The notes beneath the pieces are model-generated. The model did no database searches. It saw only the letters and a program-made list of their open reading frames with translations, and was not told where the DNA came from. 13,760 nucleotides of DNA. It comes from Dehalococcoidales bacterium. GTDB taxonomy: Bacteria; Chloroflexota; Dehalococcoidia; Dehalococcoidales; UBA3254. Location: assembly GCA_016926695.1 (NCBI GenBank), contig JAFGOB010000110.1, positions 1 through 13,760 on the forward strand, read 5' to 3'. The stretch's first letter is position 1; every line of letters begins with the position of its first letter. Position numbers and translations under genes: made by a program. Positions 1 through 6,696 of the stretch are shown here, piece after piece.

Positions 1-33
1 TCTCATAATACCGGGAAAAGCTGACACGAGGAG

Positions 34-84
34 ATTCTCACGGCACCCCGATAGAGGACGAAAGGAATCGGGGTACCTCAGAAT
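34..84. repeat. REP-like imperfect inverted repeat (hairpin)
   Basis: Arms 34-52 and 67-84 are near-complementary: ACCCCGAT at 45-52 pairs perfectly with ATCGGGGT at 67-74. The outer part (ATTCT...GG against CC...AGAAT) pairs with small mismatches and one extra base. The loop is 53-66. The outer motif (GAGATTCTCA ... CTCAGAATG) resembles the dispersed palindromes of many environmental bacterial genomes, which typically read GAGATTCTTCGC...CTCAGAATGAC; that likeness is from general knowledge. No second full copy lies in this window. It could instead be a terminator for a gene to the left, but no T-tract follows. Confidence 0.6.
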
Positions 85-137
85 GGTCTGCTTAGTTTTA
101 CGTCTGCACTGAAATCATTGATGGATGTAATTATAAA

Positions 138-431
138 ATGGACGGGCAATACTACATTTATATAATCACAAACAAAAACAATACAGTCCTTTATACCGGA
201 CAAACCTCAAGTTTGCTTGTGAGAATGGATCAACATAAGCAGGGCATGGCTGACGGTTTCTCAAAACATTATAACGCCAACAAATTAGTCTACTATGAAA
301 TTGCCGATGATTTAGATAGCGCTCTTTATCGGGAGAAGCAGATCAAGGGTTATGCGAGAAGAAAGAAACTTTGTCTTGTTGATAGTTTTAATCCCGGTTG
401 GAAAGACTTGACCAGTACAATCATTGAATAA
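138..431 (+). CDS. Stand-alone GIY-YIG endonuclease domain protein (COG2827/URI type)
   Basis: A 97-residue protein made almost entirely of one GIY-YIG nuclease domain. The GIY strand appears as YIY (residues 6-8) and the YIG strand as YTG (19-21). The conserved Arg is R29, followed by H33, and the metal-binding Glu is E66 in REKQIK. The C-terminal NPGWKDL motif is typical of this short family, and the length matches it. Catalytic residues are all present, so the domain looks active. The family cleaves DNA in a metal-dependent way, but the role of these single-domain members is not settled. The ATG at 138 has no clear Shine-Dalgarno sequence. It sits 53 bp after a REP-like hairpin and converges with the ABC exporter operon. 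It has no operon partner and may be a mobile or selfish singleton. Confidence 0.88.
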   Translation: MDGQYYIYIITNKNNTVLYTGQTSSLLVRMDQHKQGMADGFSKHYNANKLVYYEIADDLDSALYREKQIKGYARRKKLCLVDSFNPGWKDLTSTIIE

Positions 432-489
432 AGGTTTTTTGAAATATTTCGTATTGGTTGTTACGGCAATTATGGTCTCTCGCCCTGTT

Positions 490-1743
490 TCAGGTGGCGT
501 CGGAGCTGGTGCGGAAGTTAATGATAGCGATGATCATAAAAGCGGCAGCGAAAAGGGCCAGGGCAACCATTTCCCAGGTAACGGAGCTGCCGGAGGCTCC
601 GAAGACCAGCAGCTTGTTGAAGCCCGCGTTGGCCCAGCCATGAGGGGTGATCCTGGCGATGAACTGCATCCAGCGGGGTTCGATGAAAAGGGGCCACCAG
701 CAGCCGCCTAGCGGGGCCAGCAGAAGCGAGACGAGTACCGCCAGGGCGCTGGCGCTGCGCTCGGTCTTGACCAGCGTGGCCAGCATCACGGCGAAAGCCG
801 CCGACATAAGCACCATCAGTACCGATATCAGTATCACCGCCCAGGGCGCAACACCTATATCCACTTTGAAGACCAGTATCCCGAAAATCCAGAAGATGGC
901 GATCTGGAGCAGTCCCTTGAGGGTGTTGCCAAGGTAGATACCGCCCAGCAGCGACTCCTTGCGTACCGAGCTGGCCAGCAGTCGCTCCAGGGTATGGTTC
1001 CTTCTTTCCCTGACAATAGCCTCGGCCGAGATGGCTGAAGCAAAGAAAACAAACATCACCAGGTAGCCGGGAACGACGTAGCTGGAAGGGTTGGTGGGCT
1101 TGACTTCACCCACGTCTTCGGTTTGATAGGCGATCAGTGATGGCCGGCTGTCCTCTTCACTCTGTCCCCGGAACATCTGCTCCATGGCTGACTGTATACC
1201 TTCCGTATTTCCCTGCCCGGTTATCATTTCCTGCTGGACCATCAGGGCGATCAGGGCATTGATTTGAACTCTCTGGGCGCCGGTCTGGGAGATAATGCCC
1301 TCGGCCAGACCGTTTAAGGCCATGCGTGTATTGCTGGCCTCCGCGTCAGCCACGATCTCCAGTTGGGTATCATAGCCCATCAGCATAGCCTGGGTAAAAT
1401 CCGCCGGGAAGGCCAGAAAACCCTCGATATTACCGGCCTCAACATCCGCTTTAGCCTGGTTATAGTCTTTATCCCAGATGATGACGGTCTCTCCGGGCTG
1501 AACCGCATCCCGGTCTTTGGTCTCCATGGACTCTATGATCTGCCGGCTGATGCCGCTTTGTTCAAGCGTGACCAGGTGCAGCTCCAGCACTTCGTCATCC
1601 GAGCCTATGTTACCCAGAAGCAGGTTGAACATGACGATGAAAAGGAAAGGGAAAAGAATGAACATGCCCATCGCCAGGCGGTCGGTAACGAAAAGCCGCA
1701 GGTCTTTCAAGGCAATAAACCAGACATGTTTTAGATTTTTCAT
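490..1743 (-). CDS. ABC-2 type exporter permease (second permease of operon)
   Basis: A 417-residue membrane subunit of an ABC-2 exporter. It has one N-terminal membrane helix (about 22-44), a large extracytoplasmic domain (about 45-222), then a cluster of five helices (about 224-244, 265-292, 299-324, 331-354 and 390-410). The charged stretch ERRNHTLERLLASS (246-259), just after the second helix, is the conserved coupling segment of this family. P345-GG and the WW at 349-350 fall in the usual re-entrant region before the last helix. The ATG at 1743 is preceded by GAGGAG. The gene starts 18 bp after the stop of the upstream permease, so the two are co-transcribed and probably form a heterodimer driven by the ATPase at 2946-3698. 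The substrate cannot be read from the sequence; lipid, drug or peptide export are all possible. Confidence 0.9.
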   Translation of the reverse strand: MKNLKHVWFIALKDLRLFVTDRLAMGMFILFPFLFIVMFNLLLGNIGSDDEVLELHLVTLEQSGISRQIIESMETKDRDAVQPGETVIIWDKDYNQAKADVEAGNIEGFLAFPADFTQAMLMGYDTQLEIVADAEASNTRMALNGLAEGIISQTGAQRVQINALIALMVQQEMITGQGNTEGIQSAMEQMFRGQSEEDSRPSLIAYQTEDVGEVKPTNPSSYVVPGYLVMFVFFASAISAEAIVRERRNHTLERLLASSVRKESLLGGIYLGNTLKGLLQIAIFWIFGILVFKVDIGVAPWAVILISVLMVLMSAAFAVMLATLVKTERSASALAVLVSLLLAPLGGCWWPLFIEPRWMQFIARITPHGWANAGFNKLLVFGASGSSVTWEMVALALFAAAFMIIAIINFRTSSDAT

Positions 1744-1761
1744 CGTCTCCTCATAACCTTA

Positions 1762-2943
1762 TTATCTCTTTCCCTGGGACGCCCTGAACAGCAGCCGGCT
1801 TATTATCAGCCCTATGACGGCGACTCCCAGCAGGACCAGGAGAGGCGTGCCAATATCACCCAGCGATCCGCCCCTGGCGATGATTTCGGTGAAGGCCTCA
1901 TTAGCCCAGGTATTGAGGGAAAATCTGCTCAGATTATAGAATACCGTGCCCTCGGTGACCGGTACGAAAGTGCCTGACAGCATAACCATCAGCATGGTGA
2001 AAAATACCGCTACCCAGGTGGCCTGGCCCTCCGAACGGGCTATTGAACCGATGATCAGGCCGATAGTACTGGCTGCCGCCGCGAAGACCAGGGCTATCAG
2101 CAACGATGTCAGGAATGAAACGGGCGTGAATATCCGGAACACAATCGCCGCCAGGAGCAGGAGGATCAGCGTCTGTATAAAGCCGCGGGCGGTATAGGCC
2201 AGGAATTTGCCGGTAAAAAGCTCGCCTATCTTGAGGCGGGTGGTAAGCAGCCTCTCCAGCGTCCCTTTCCTTCTTTCTTCAACCAGCGCCTGGGCTGTCA
2301 TATTAATGGCAAAGAGCACGAACATGGTCATGATGCCGGGTAAAAACTGGTTAACCGGATCGGGACTGCTGCCGATATCCGTCTCGGTGACGGATACCAC
2401 CGGGTGGGCTTCTTCCCGTTCGATGAATTTTTCGACGATAAGCTCGATCTCATGCTCTCCCGCCATGCTGTTTGCCAGGGAGTTTTTAACACTGTCCTTG
2501 ACCAGCAGGTCCTGTCCGATGCCCTCGGCTGCGCCCTTGACCAGGTTAGCGACGATCTGCCCTTCAGTCCCTCCGTTGCCTCTTTGTTTAAAAACGATCT
2601 GTACCGGCTGGACGGCTTCCAGATTTTGAGAAAAATCCGGCGGAATATACACCGCCAGCAGGATATCCGAATGCAACAGCCTGGACTCCGCGTCCTGCGG
2701 TGTAAGTTCCTCTACCGTCAATCCCTCATATTTTCCCAGCTTTTCGATCAATAGCTTTGAATACCTTCCGGCGTGGTCCTGGTTGACGATATAGGCGGTC
2801 CCATTGAACTGAAAAGAGCCGCCGAAAGCCCCCACGATGAGTGCGAAAATGGCGATGGGCAATATCAGGCTGAAAGACAGGTCTCCCTTGTCCCGTAAAA
2901 AGTCACGCACCTCTTTAAGGGCGATATATAAGGCTTTTTTCAT
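1762..2943 (-). CDS. ABC-2 type exporter permease (first permease of operon)
   Basis: A 393-residue paralogue of the neighbouring permease with the same plan. An N-terminal helix lies at about 22-44, followed by an extracytoplasmic domain to about 197. Helices follow at about 200-222, 248-271, 276-300, 308-328 and 365-386. The family motif EERRKGTLERLL is at 222-233. The frame stays open 49 codons further upstream, but that part lies inside the ATPase gene, reads as low-complexity out-of-frame sequence and carries no domain. The ATG at 2943, two bases after the ATPase stop codon, begins MKKALYIALKEVRDF, which matches the start of the other permease (MKNLKHVWFIALKDLR). This pairing fixes the start. 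The two permeases differ enough that they most likely act as a heterodimer. Confidence 0.91.
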   Translation of the reverse strand: MKKALYIALKEVRDFLRDKGDLSFSLILPIAIFALIVGAFGGSFQFNGTAYIVNQDHAGRYSKLLIEKLGKYEGLTVEELTPQDAESRLLHSDILLAVYIPPDFSQNLEAVQPVQIVFKQRGNGGTEGQIVANLVKGAAEGIGQDLLVKDSVKNSLANSMAGEHEIELIVEKFIEREEAHPVVSVTETDIGSSPDPVNQFLPGIMTMFVLFAINMTAQALVEERRKGTLERLLTTRLKIGELFTGKFLAYTARGFIQTLILLLLAAIVFRIFTPVSFLTSLLIALVFAAAASTIGLIIGSIARSEGQATWVAVFFTMLMVMLSGTFVPVTEGTVFYNLSRFSLNTWANEAFTEIIARGGSLGDIGTPLLVLLGVAVIGLIISRLLFRASQGKR

Positions 2944-2945
2944 AA

Positions 2946-3698
2946 TCAGTCTCTCAGGCTCCTGCCGGTCAGCTTCAGGAAGACCGTCTCCAGGGTGGTA
3001 CTGTGCGGATCCCCTATCTGGCTTTTGAGTGCCAGGGGCGTATCCAGGGCGATGATCTTTCCGCCGTCCATAATGGCTATCCGCCGGCACAGCCGGTCGG
3101 CCTCTTCCATGTAATGAGTGGTGTAGAGTATGGTCATGCCCGTTTTCAGGAGGCCCTCGATAGTTTCGTAGATATTGTTCCTGGACTGGGGATCGATGCC
3201 CACGGTGGGTTCATCCAGGAAAAGGAGCCGGGGATGGCCCATCAGGGCGATAGCAAGGTTGACGCGCCGCTTCATGCCGCCCGAGAATTTGTCCACCCGG
3301 CCTTTTTTGGCGCGGTCAGCCAGTCCCATCAATTCCAGGTTTGTCATGGCCTGGTCGCGGGCCTGGGCGCTGTTCAGCCCCGCCATGCGGCCGAAGAAGA
3401 CCAGATTATCAAAGGCGGTCATGTCCGGGTATAAGGCCAGGTCCTGCGGACATATCCCCACCAGGCCGCGTACATCGTCGGGATCGCGCTTGACAGAAAA
3501 GCCTCCGATAGTCACCTCGCCGCGATCAGGCTGGATAATGGTGGAAAGAATGCGGATGGTAGTAGTCTTGCCGGCCCCGTTGGGTCCGAGCAGTCCGAAT
3601 ATTTCTCCCTTCTCGATCGAGAAGGATACACCGTTTACGGCATTGTTGCTGTTAAAACTCTTGTGGAGGTCCTTTGCTACCAGATAAGTTTCAGCCAT
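2946..3698 (-). CDS. ABC transporter ATP-binding protein (ABC-2 exporter)
   Basis: A 250-residue ATPase with every motif intact: Walker A GPNGAGKTT (38-46), Q-loop Q85, signature FSGGM (138-142), Walker B LLFLDEP (158-164) with catalytic E163, D-loop GID (167-169) and switch H195 in TTHYMEEAD. The signature has M in place of Q, which is common in exporters of the CcmA/DrrA type. The ATG at 3698 is preceded by AGGAGGT, a strong ribosome-binding site. It is the first gene of a three-gene operon (ATPase, permease, permease) and would power export by the two permeases. Nothing in the sequence identifies the cargo; DrrA-like drug efflux, sodium export and lipid export all use this architecture. 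Confidence 0.95.
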   Translation of the reverse strand: MAETYLVAKDLHKSFNSNNAVNGVSFSIEKGEIFGLLGPNGAGKTTTIRILSTIIQPDRGEVTIGGFSVKRDPDDVRGLVGICPQDLALYPDMTAFDNLVFFGRMAGLNSAQARDQAMTNLELMGLADRAKKGRVDKFSGGMKRRVNLAIALMGHPRLLFLDEPTVGIDPQSRNNIYETIEGLLKTGMTILYTTHYMEEADRLCRRIAIMDGGKIIALDTPLALKSQIGDPHSTTLETVFLKLTGRSLRD

Positions 3699-3736
3699 CT
3701 GCTACCTCCTGATCCGAATTGTATGACGATACCTCT

Positions 3737-3791
3737 ATTCGCGCTTTCCCGGCGAATTATTTGAACCGCACTGCAAGCCTGAACAGGGCTT
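3737..3791 (-). promoter_or_regulatory. Two stem-loops in the leader of the ABC exporter operon
   Basis: Between the predicted promoter and the ATPase start codon there are two perfect short inverted repeats. ATTCGC (3737-3742) pairs with GCGAAT (3752-3757), and AAGCC (3775-3779) pairs with GGCTT (3787-3791). They would form in the roughly 100-base leader RNA. No known riboswitch consensus is recognisable. Their role as attenuator or protein-binding site is conjecture. Confidence 0.35.
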
Positions 3792-3808
3792 AACCGGGCT
3801 TCTTTTTA

Positions 3809-3837
3809 TTTATACAATACTTGAGATCCCTGAACAA
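3809..3837 (-). promoter_or_regulatory. Predicted sigma-70-type promoter for the ABC exporter operon
   Basis: On the minus strand TTGTTC (3832-3837) and TATAAA (3809-3814) are separated by exactly 17 bp. Transcription would start near 3802, giving a leader of about 100 nt before the ATPase ATG at 3698. A second possible pair (TTGAAA, 18 bp, TATGAT) lies a little further upstream, in the AT-rich stretch around 3850-3880. Confidence 0.5.
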
Positions 3838-3883
3838 TATACGGAAACATCATATTATATATAAACGGTCTTTTTCAATATCT

Positions 3884-3916
3884 AAAGTAGGGTTTATTAC
3901 CTGGCCGAAAGTAGGG
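3884..3916. repeat. Direct repeat AAAGTAGGG, two copies 24 bp apart
   Basis: AAAGTAGGG occurs at 3884-3892 and again at 3908-3916. Both copies lie between the menG stop codon and the predicted promoters of the ABC operon. The spacing is close to two helical turns plus a few bases, so a regulator binding on one face is possible. With only two 9-mers, chance is a serious alternative. Confidence 0.3.
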
Positions 3917-3927
3917 GAATGTAACTT

Positions 3928-4608
3928 TTACTTGATAACACTGTAGATGCCGGCTGCTCCGAAAAAGAGCGGCCGGTAGGCTACGGAGCTGAACCCGGTC
4001 CCGATTAATAAATTACGCATTTCATGCGGGCTGTAAAACCGTGTGGTGGACTCGGCCAGATAGCGGTATGCTGCCCTGTTGCCGGAGACTATGGCGCCCA
4101 GGCTGTAGGCGTAAAGGCGTAGATACAGGTGGTCCAGTGAGCGAATAAGAGCGTTTTGGGGCTGGCTGGACTCGACAATGACCAGCTTGCCCCCGGGTTT
4201 TAAGACCCTGAGTATTTCCGCCAGGTGTTTTTCAGCCAGGGTATTTTTGTAAGTCAGATTGCGGAATGCGAATGAGATGCCAATGCAGTCAAGGGAAGCA
4301 TCGGTAAAAGGCAGGCAGGCGGCGTTTCCACGGATATAAGCGATATTCCCGGCTTTCAGCGCGGAAGCCTTGCGGGCGGCAATCTCCAGCATGGGCAGGC
4401 TGTAGTCCAGTCCCCGGATATGGATCTGATAGTCCGCCAGAAGGGCAGTCGTGACGGAGAGGTCTCCGGTGCCGCAGCAAAGGTCCAGCAATACCTTTGG
4501 TCGGGAGGATAGACATTCCAATGCTGCCAGCCTCCGCCAGGAGCGGTCCATATTGAGGGTCATCAGGCGGTTGATGAGGTCATAGCGGGGCGGAATATCG
4601 GTAAACAT
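3928..4608 (-). CDS. menG: Menaquinone/ubiquinone methyltransferase (UbiE/MenG family)
   Basis: At least 226 residues of a class I SAM methyltransferase. The SAM-binding motif I is VLLDLCCGTGDLS (39-51), the acidic residue after strand 2 is D68, and motif II lies around GNAACLPF (94-101). The UbiE family signatures FAFRN (113-117), RVLKPGG (134-140) and YRYLAES (181-187) are present. The enzyme methylates demethylmenaquinone (or a related quinone) at the ring, the last step of quinone synthesis. It lies 121 bp downstream of the menA-like gene, which supports menaquinone. The ATG at 4608 has no ribosome-binding site. Protein-like sequence (KPLYR directly before the ATG) continues upstream to a TGA at 4675-4677 without any ATG, GTG or TTG, so the true start is uncertain. 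The family normally has about 10-20 more residues at this end. Confidence 0.88.
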   Translation of the reverse strand: MFTDIPPRYDLINRLMTLNMDRSWRRLAALECLSSRPKVLLDLCCGTGDLSVTTALLADYQIHIRGLDYSLPMLEIAARKASALKAGNIAYIRGNAACLPFTDASLDCIGISFAFRNLTYKNTLAEKHLAEILRVLKPGGKLVIVESSQPQNALIRSLDHLYLRLYAYSLGAIVSGNRAAYRYLAESTTRFYSPHEMRNLLIGTGFSSVAYRPLFFGAAGIYSVIK

Positions 4609-4729
4609 CCGGTACAGAGGCTTTGGTTGAGTATTTTTTTCGTGGACGGCTACTGTACTACGCTCCCCGGCCGGTCAGGCCTAATAGTGTTCTTGCAGGA
4701 TCTTACAATAGATGAAATCCTGTTTGATT

Positions 4730-5668
4730 TTATTGCTGCAAGACCCCTGCCATGATGAAACCCAGTCCCAGCAGGGCCTGGGTCAGTATTACTACCAGGA
4801 CGTTACTGCTCATGGCTGAGAATATTGCTTCCGTCCTTTGATCGCTGAAAGCTCCCTGTACAGCTTTATAAGCCAGCGGCAGGGTCAACAGCGCCAGCAG
4901 GCAGCAGAGCGGCATCTGATGGGTAATTACCGCTCCGACGATCCACAGGTATGTTGCCGCCGTAAATGAGGTGTATATTACCGCGGCCTTTTTCTTTCCA
5001 ACTGTTATCGGCAGGGTCTTTCTGCTGGCTATCAGGTCGGCGTCTCTATCGGGGAACTCGTTGAGCAAGAGCAGATTCAGCACCAGAAAACCGGAAGGAA
5101 CAGAGGCCATAAAGGCGGAAAAAGAATAGCCGCCGGTCTGAACGAAATACGCTCCCAGTACGGGGAGTAAACCAAGTCCCACTCCGGGCGACCATTCAGG
5201 GAAATGTTTTTTCAGGATAAAACTGGTATAAAAAAGGACGCAAAGCACTCCGACCAGCAGCAAGGGCAAAAGCTGCCAGCCCTGCACAAGGCTGAAATAT
5301 ATGCCGACGGGTACGGCCAGGAATAAACAGATCAGGCTGTACCAGAGAACCTGTCCGGGCCGTAATTTGCCGGCTGGAAGGATTCCGCTGCCTCCGTTAA
5401 AGGGGGTTTTGGTTGTTTTGAGGTCTATACCGCTGCGGAAATCAAAATAATCATTCAGCATATTGACGCTCATATGACAGAAGACAAGTCCAAAGAGGGC
5501 CAGTAGGGCATGCCCGGTGCTGACCTGGCCGGTATAATACCAGGCACTGGCTGTCCCTATCCATATCAACACCACGGGCAATACCAGGTAATGAGGCCTG
5601 GGTTCCATTAACCAGACCTTTAAATCGAAGGCAGTTTTTCTTTTTTGCACGTTAGAAAGTGTTACCAA
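4730..5668 (-). CDS. menA: UbiA-family prenyltransferase, probable 1,4-dihydroxy-2-naphthoate polyprenyltransferase (MenA-like)
   Basis: A 312-residue integral membrane protein with about eight to nine hydrophobic helices. The two Asp-rich motifs that bind prenyl diphosphate through Mg2+ are present: NDYFDFRSGID (72-82) and NEFPDRDAD (203-211). TPFNGGSG (88-95) fits the MenA branch of UbiA. The enzyme would join a polyprenyl chain to dihydroxynaphthoate and so make demethylmenaquinone, the substrate of the adjacent MenG. The start is TTG at 5668, with GGAGG (5679-5683) ten bases upstream; a GTG six codons later is the alternative. The gene follows the SAM hydrolase gene by 33 bp and is probably co-transcribed with it. 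Another quinone or an isoprenoid lipid as the product cannot be excluded from sequence alone. Confidence 0.85.
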   Translation of the reverse strand: MVTLSNVQKRKTAFDLKVWLMEPRPHYLVLPVVLIWIGTASAWYYTGQVSTGHALLALFGLVFCHMSVNMLNDYFDFRSGIDLKTTKTPFNGGSGILPAGKLRPGQVLWYSLICLFLAVPVGIYFSLVQGWQLLPLLLVGVLCVLFYTSFILKKHFPEWSPGVGLGLLPVLGAYFVQTGGYSFSAFMASVPSGFLVLNLLLLNEFPDRDADLIASRKTLPITVGKKKAAVIYTSFTAATYLWIVGAVITHQMPLCCLLALLTLPLAYKAVQGAFSDQRTEAIFSAMSSNVLVVILTQALLGLGFIMAGVLQQ

Positions 5669-5701
5669 TATCTAAAGACCTCCGCCGCTGGCAGTTTCTT
5701 A

Positions 5702-6529
5702 TTAATTATCCGTGCCGGTAACCACCAGGACTTCATCTCCAATGTCTGCCCTTAAGAAAGCAGCCGCACTGCCGCGGTTGACGGCTATCTCCAGGTAGCC
5801 GCTGCTTCCCAGCAGGGCTACCGGACCGCGCCCTTCGGCGTATGTCCCGGCCAGTCCCTGGATAACGGCCCCTGCCGCCTTAATGGTAATGGATTGCGCA
5901 GCAGATGGCAATACTCGTTGATGTATGTCTGTAATAAGATTACCGAAATTATCGATGTGTACGATGTGCCCGGTTATTGAGCCTTCCCCGGAAACAGTGA
6001 CAGCAAGGGGGATTACGGAGAGGGTATCGATTTCATCGCCCAGGGCCGACGCCACGGTACCCAGTGACAACCTGGCTGCAACGGGGGCGAAGATGTCCCT
6101 GCCGTGAAAGGTACGGCTTACCGGTTTGCGCCAGTATTCACTGCGTGTGATGGCGAAGCCCCTGAGTGGCGAAGAGAGTTTAACCCGGGGCAGGTCCGGC
6201 AGCGGTTCCGGGTGAAAAGGTTCAAGGATATAGCTGAGAAGGCCGTTGTCCGGCGCCACGAAATGGGCTGAGGGCGTTTTGAGGATCACGGCACGGCGGT
6301 CCGTGCCCACGCCGGGGTCTACTACTATCAGATGAACGGTGTACGCCGGAAAGAAGGGGGCAGCCGTATTGAGTACAAAAGCAGCCTGTCGGATGTTCTG
6401 GGGCTGTATATTATGGCACAGGTCCACTATAACGGCCTCGGGATTGATGGAATATATTACGGCTTTCATGGCGGCCACGTATCCGTCATTCATCCCGAAA
6501 TCGGTGGTCAGAGTAATAAATGAACCCAT
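5702..6529 (-). CDS. S-adenosyl-L-methionine hydrolase (SAM hydroxide adenosyltransferase, DUF62/PF01887)
   Basis: A 275-residue soluble protein of the fluorinase/chlorinase fold family. TTDFGMNDGYVAAMK (8-22) opens the protein as usual. The Asp-Arg-His triad that activates water in the hydrolases is visible as D71 and R78 (DPGVGTDR) and H142 (FHGRD). APDNGLLS (92-99) and IDNFGNLITDI further on are also family motifs. Members of this short type split SAM with water to adenosine and methionine; halogenating relatives carry an extra loop not evident here. The frame is open to a TTG at 6571, but that adds 14 unconserved residues and has no ribosome-binding site. The ATG at 6529 is therefore preferred, although its own Shine-Dalgarno sequence is weak. 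The gene sits between recJ (155 bp upstream) and menA (33 bp downstream). Confidence 0.9.
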   Translation of the reverse strand: MGSFITLTTDFGMNDGYVAAMKAVIYSINPEAVIVDLCHNIQPQNIRQAAFVLNTAAPFFPAYTVHLIVVDPGVGTDRRAVILKTPSAHFVAPDNGLLSYILEPFHPEPLPDLPRVKLSSPLRGFAITRSEYWRKPVSRTFHGRDIFAPVAARLSLGTVASALGDEIDTLSVIPLAVTVSGEGSITGHIVHIDNFGNLITDIHQRVLPSAAQSITIKAAGAVIQGLAGTYAEGRGPVALLGSSGYLEIAVNRGSAAAFLRADIGDEVLVVTGTDN

Positions 6530-6671
6530 ATTCTTTAGTATAGATAGATTTATTGGGATTGGGAAGGACAAAAGTCACATTAAACGGACCTGGATTTCTG
6601 GTTTCGATTGCTCTCCTCATCCCCTCTTATCTCCAACGTGGCAGAAGAAAAAGGAAGGCGGATTCTCCGGG

Positions 6672-6696
6672 CAGGCCCGTATATTTAACGGGCCTG
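6672..6696 (-). other. Perfect 9-bp hairpin spanning the recJ stop codon
   Basis: CAGGCCCGT (6672-6680) and ACGGGCCTG (6688-6696) are perfectly complementary with a 7-base loop. The recJ TAA (6685-6687) lies in the loop, so the upstream arm encodes the last RecJ residues. No T-tract follows directly on the minus strand; a pyrimidine-rich CTTCCTTTTTCTTC appears about 17 bases later. It may be a weak terminator, an mRNA-end stabiliser or a processing site between recJ and the SAM hydrolase gene. Confidence 0.45.

Noticed and set aside
2944..3090. 49-codon N-terminal extension of the first permease
   Set aside because: It lies wholly inside the ATPase gene in another frame, has no domain likeness, and the ATG at 2943 gives an N-terminus matching the paralogous permease.
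6486..6620. Small minus-strand frame of 44 codons upstream of and overlapping the SAM hydrolase start
   Set aside because: It has a purine-rich lead-in, but it overlaps the hydrolase out of frame and shows no recognisable protein character; chance is the simpler reading.
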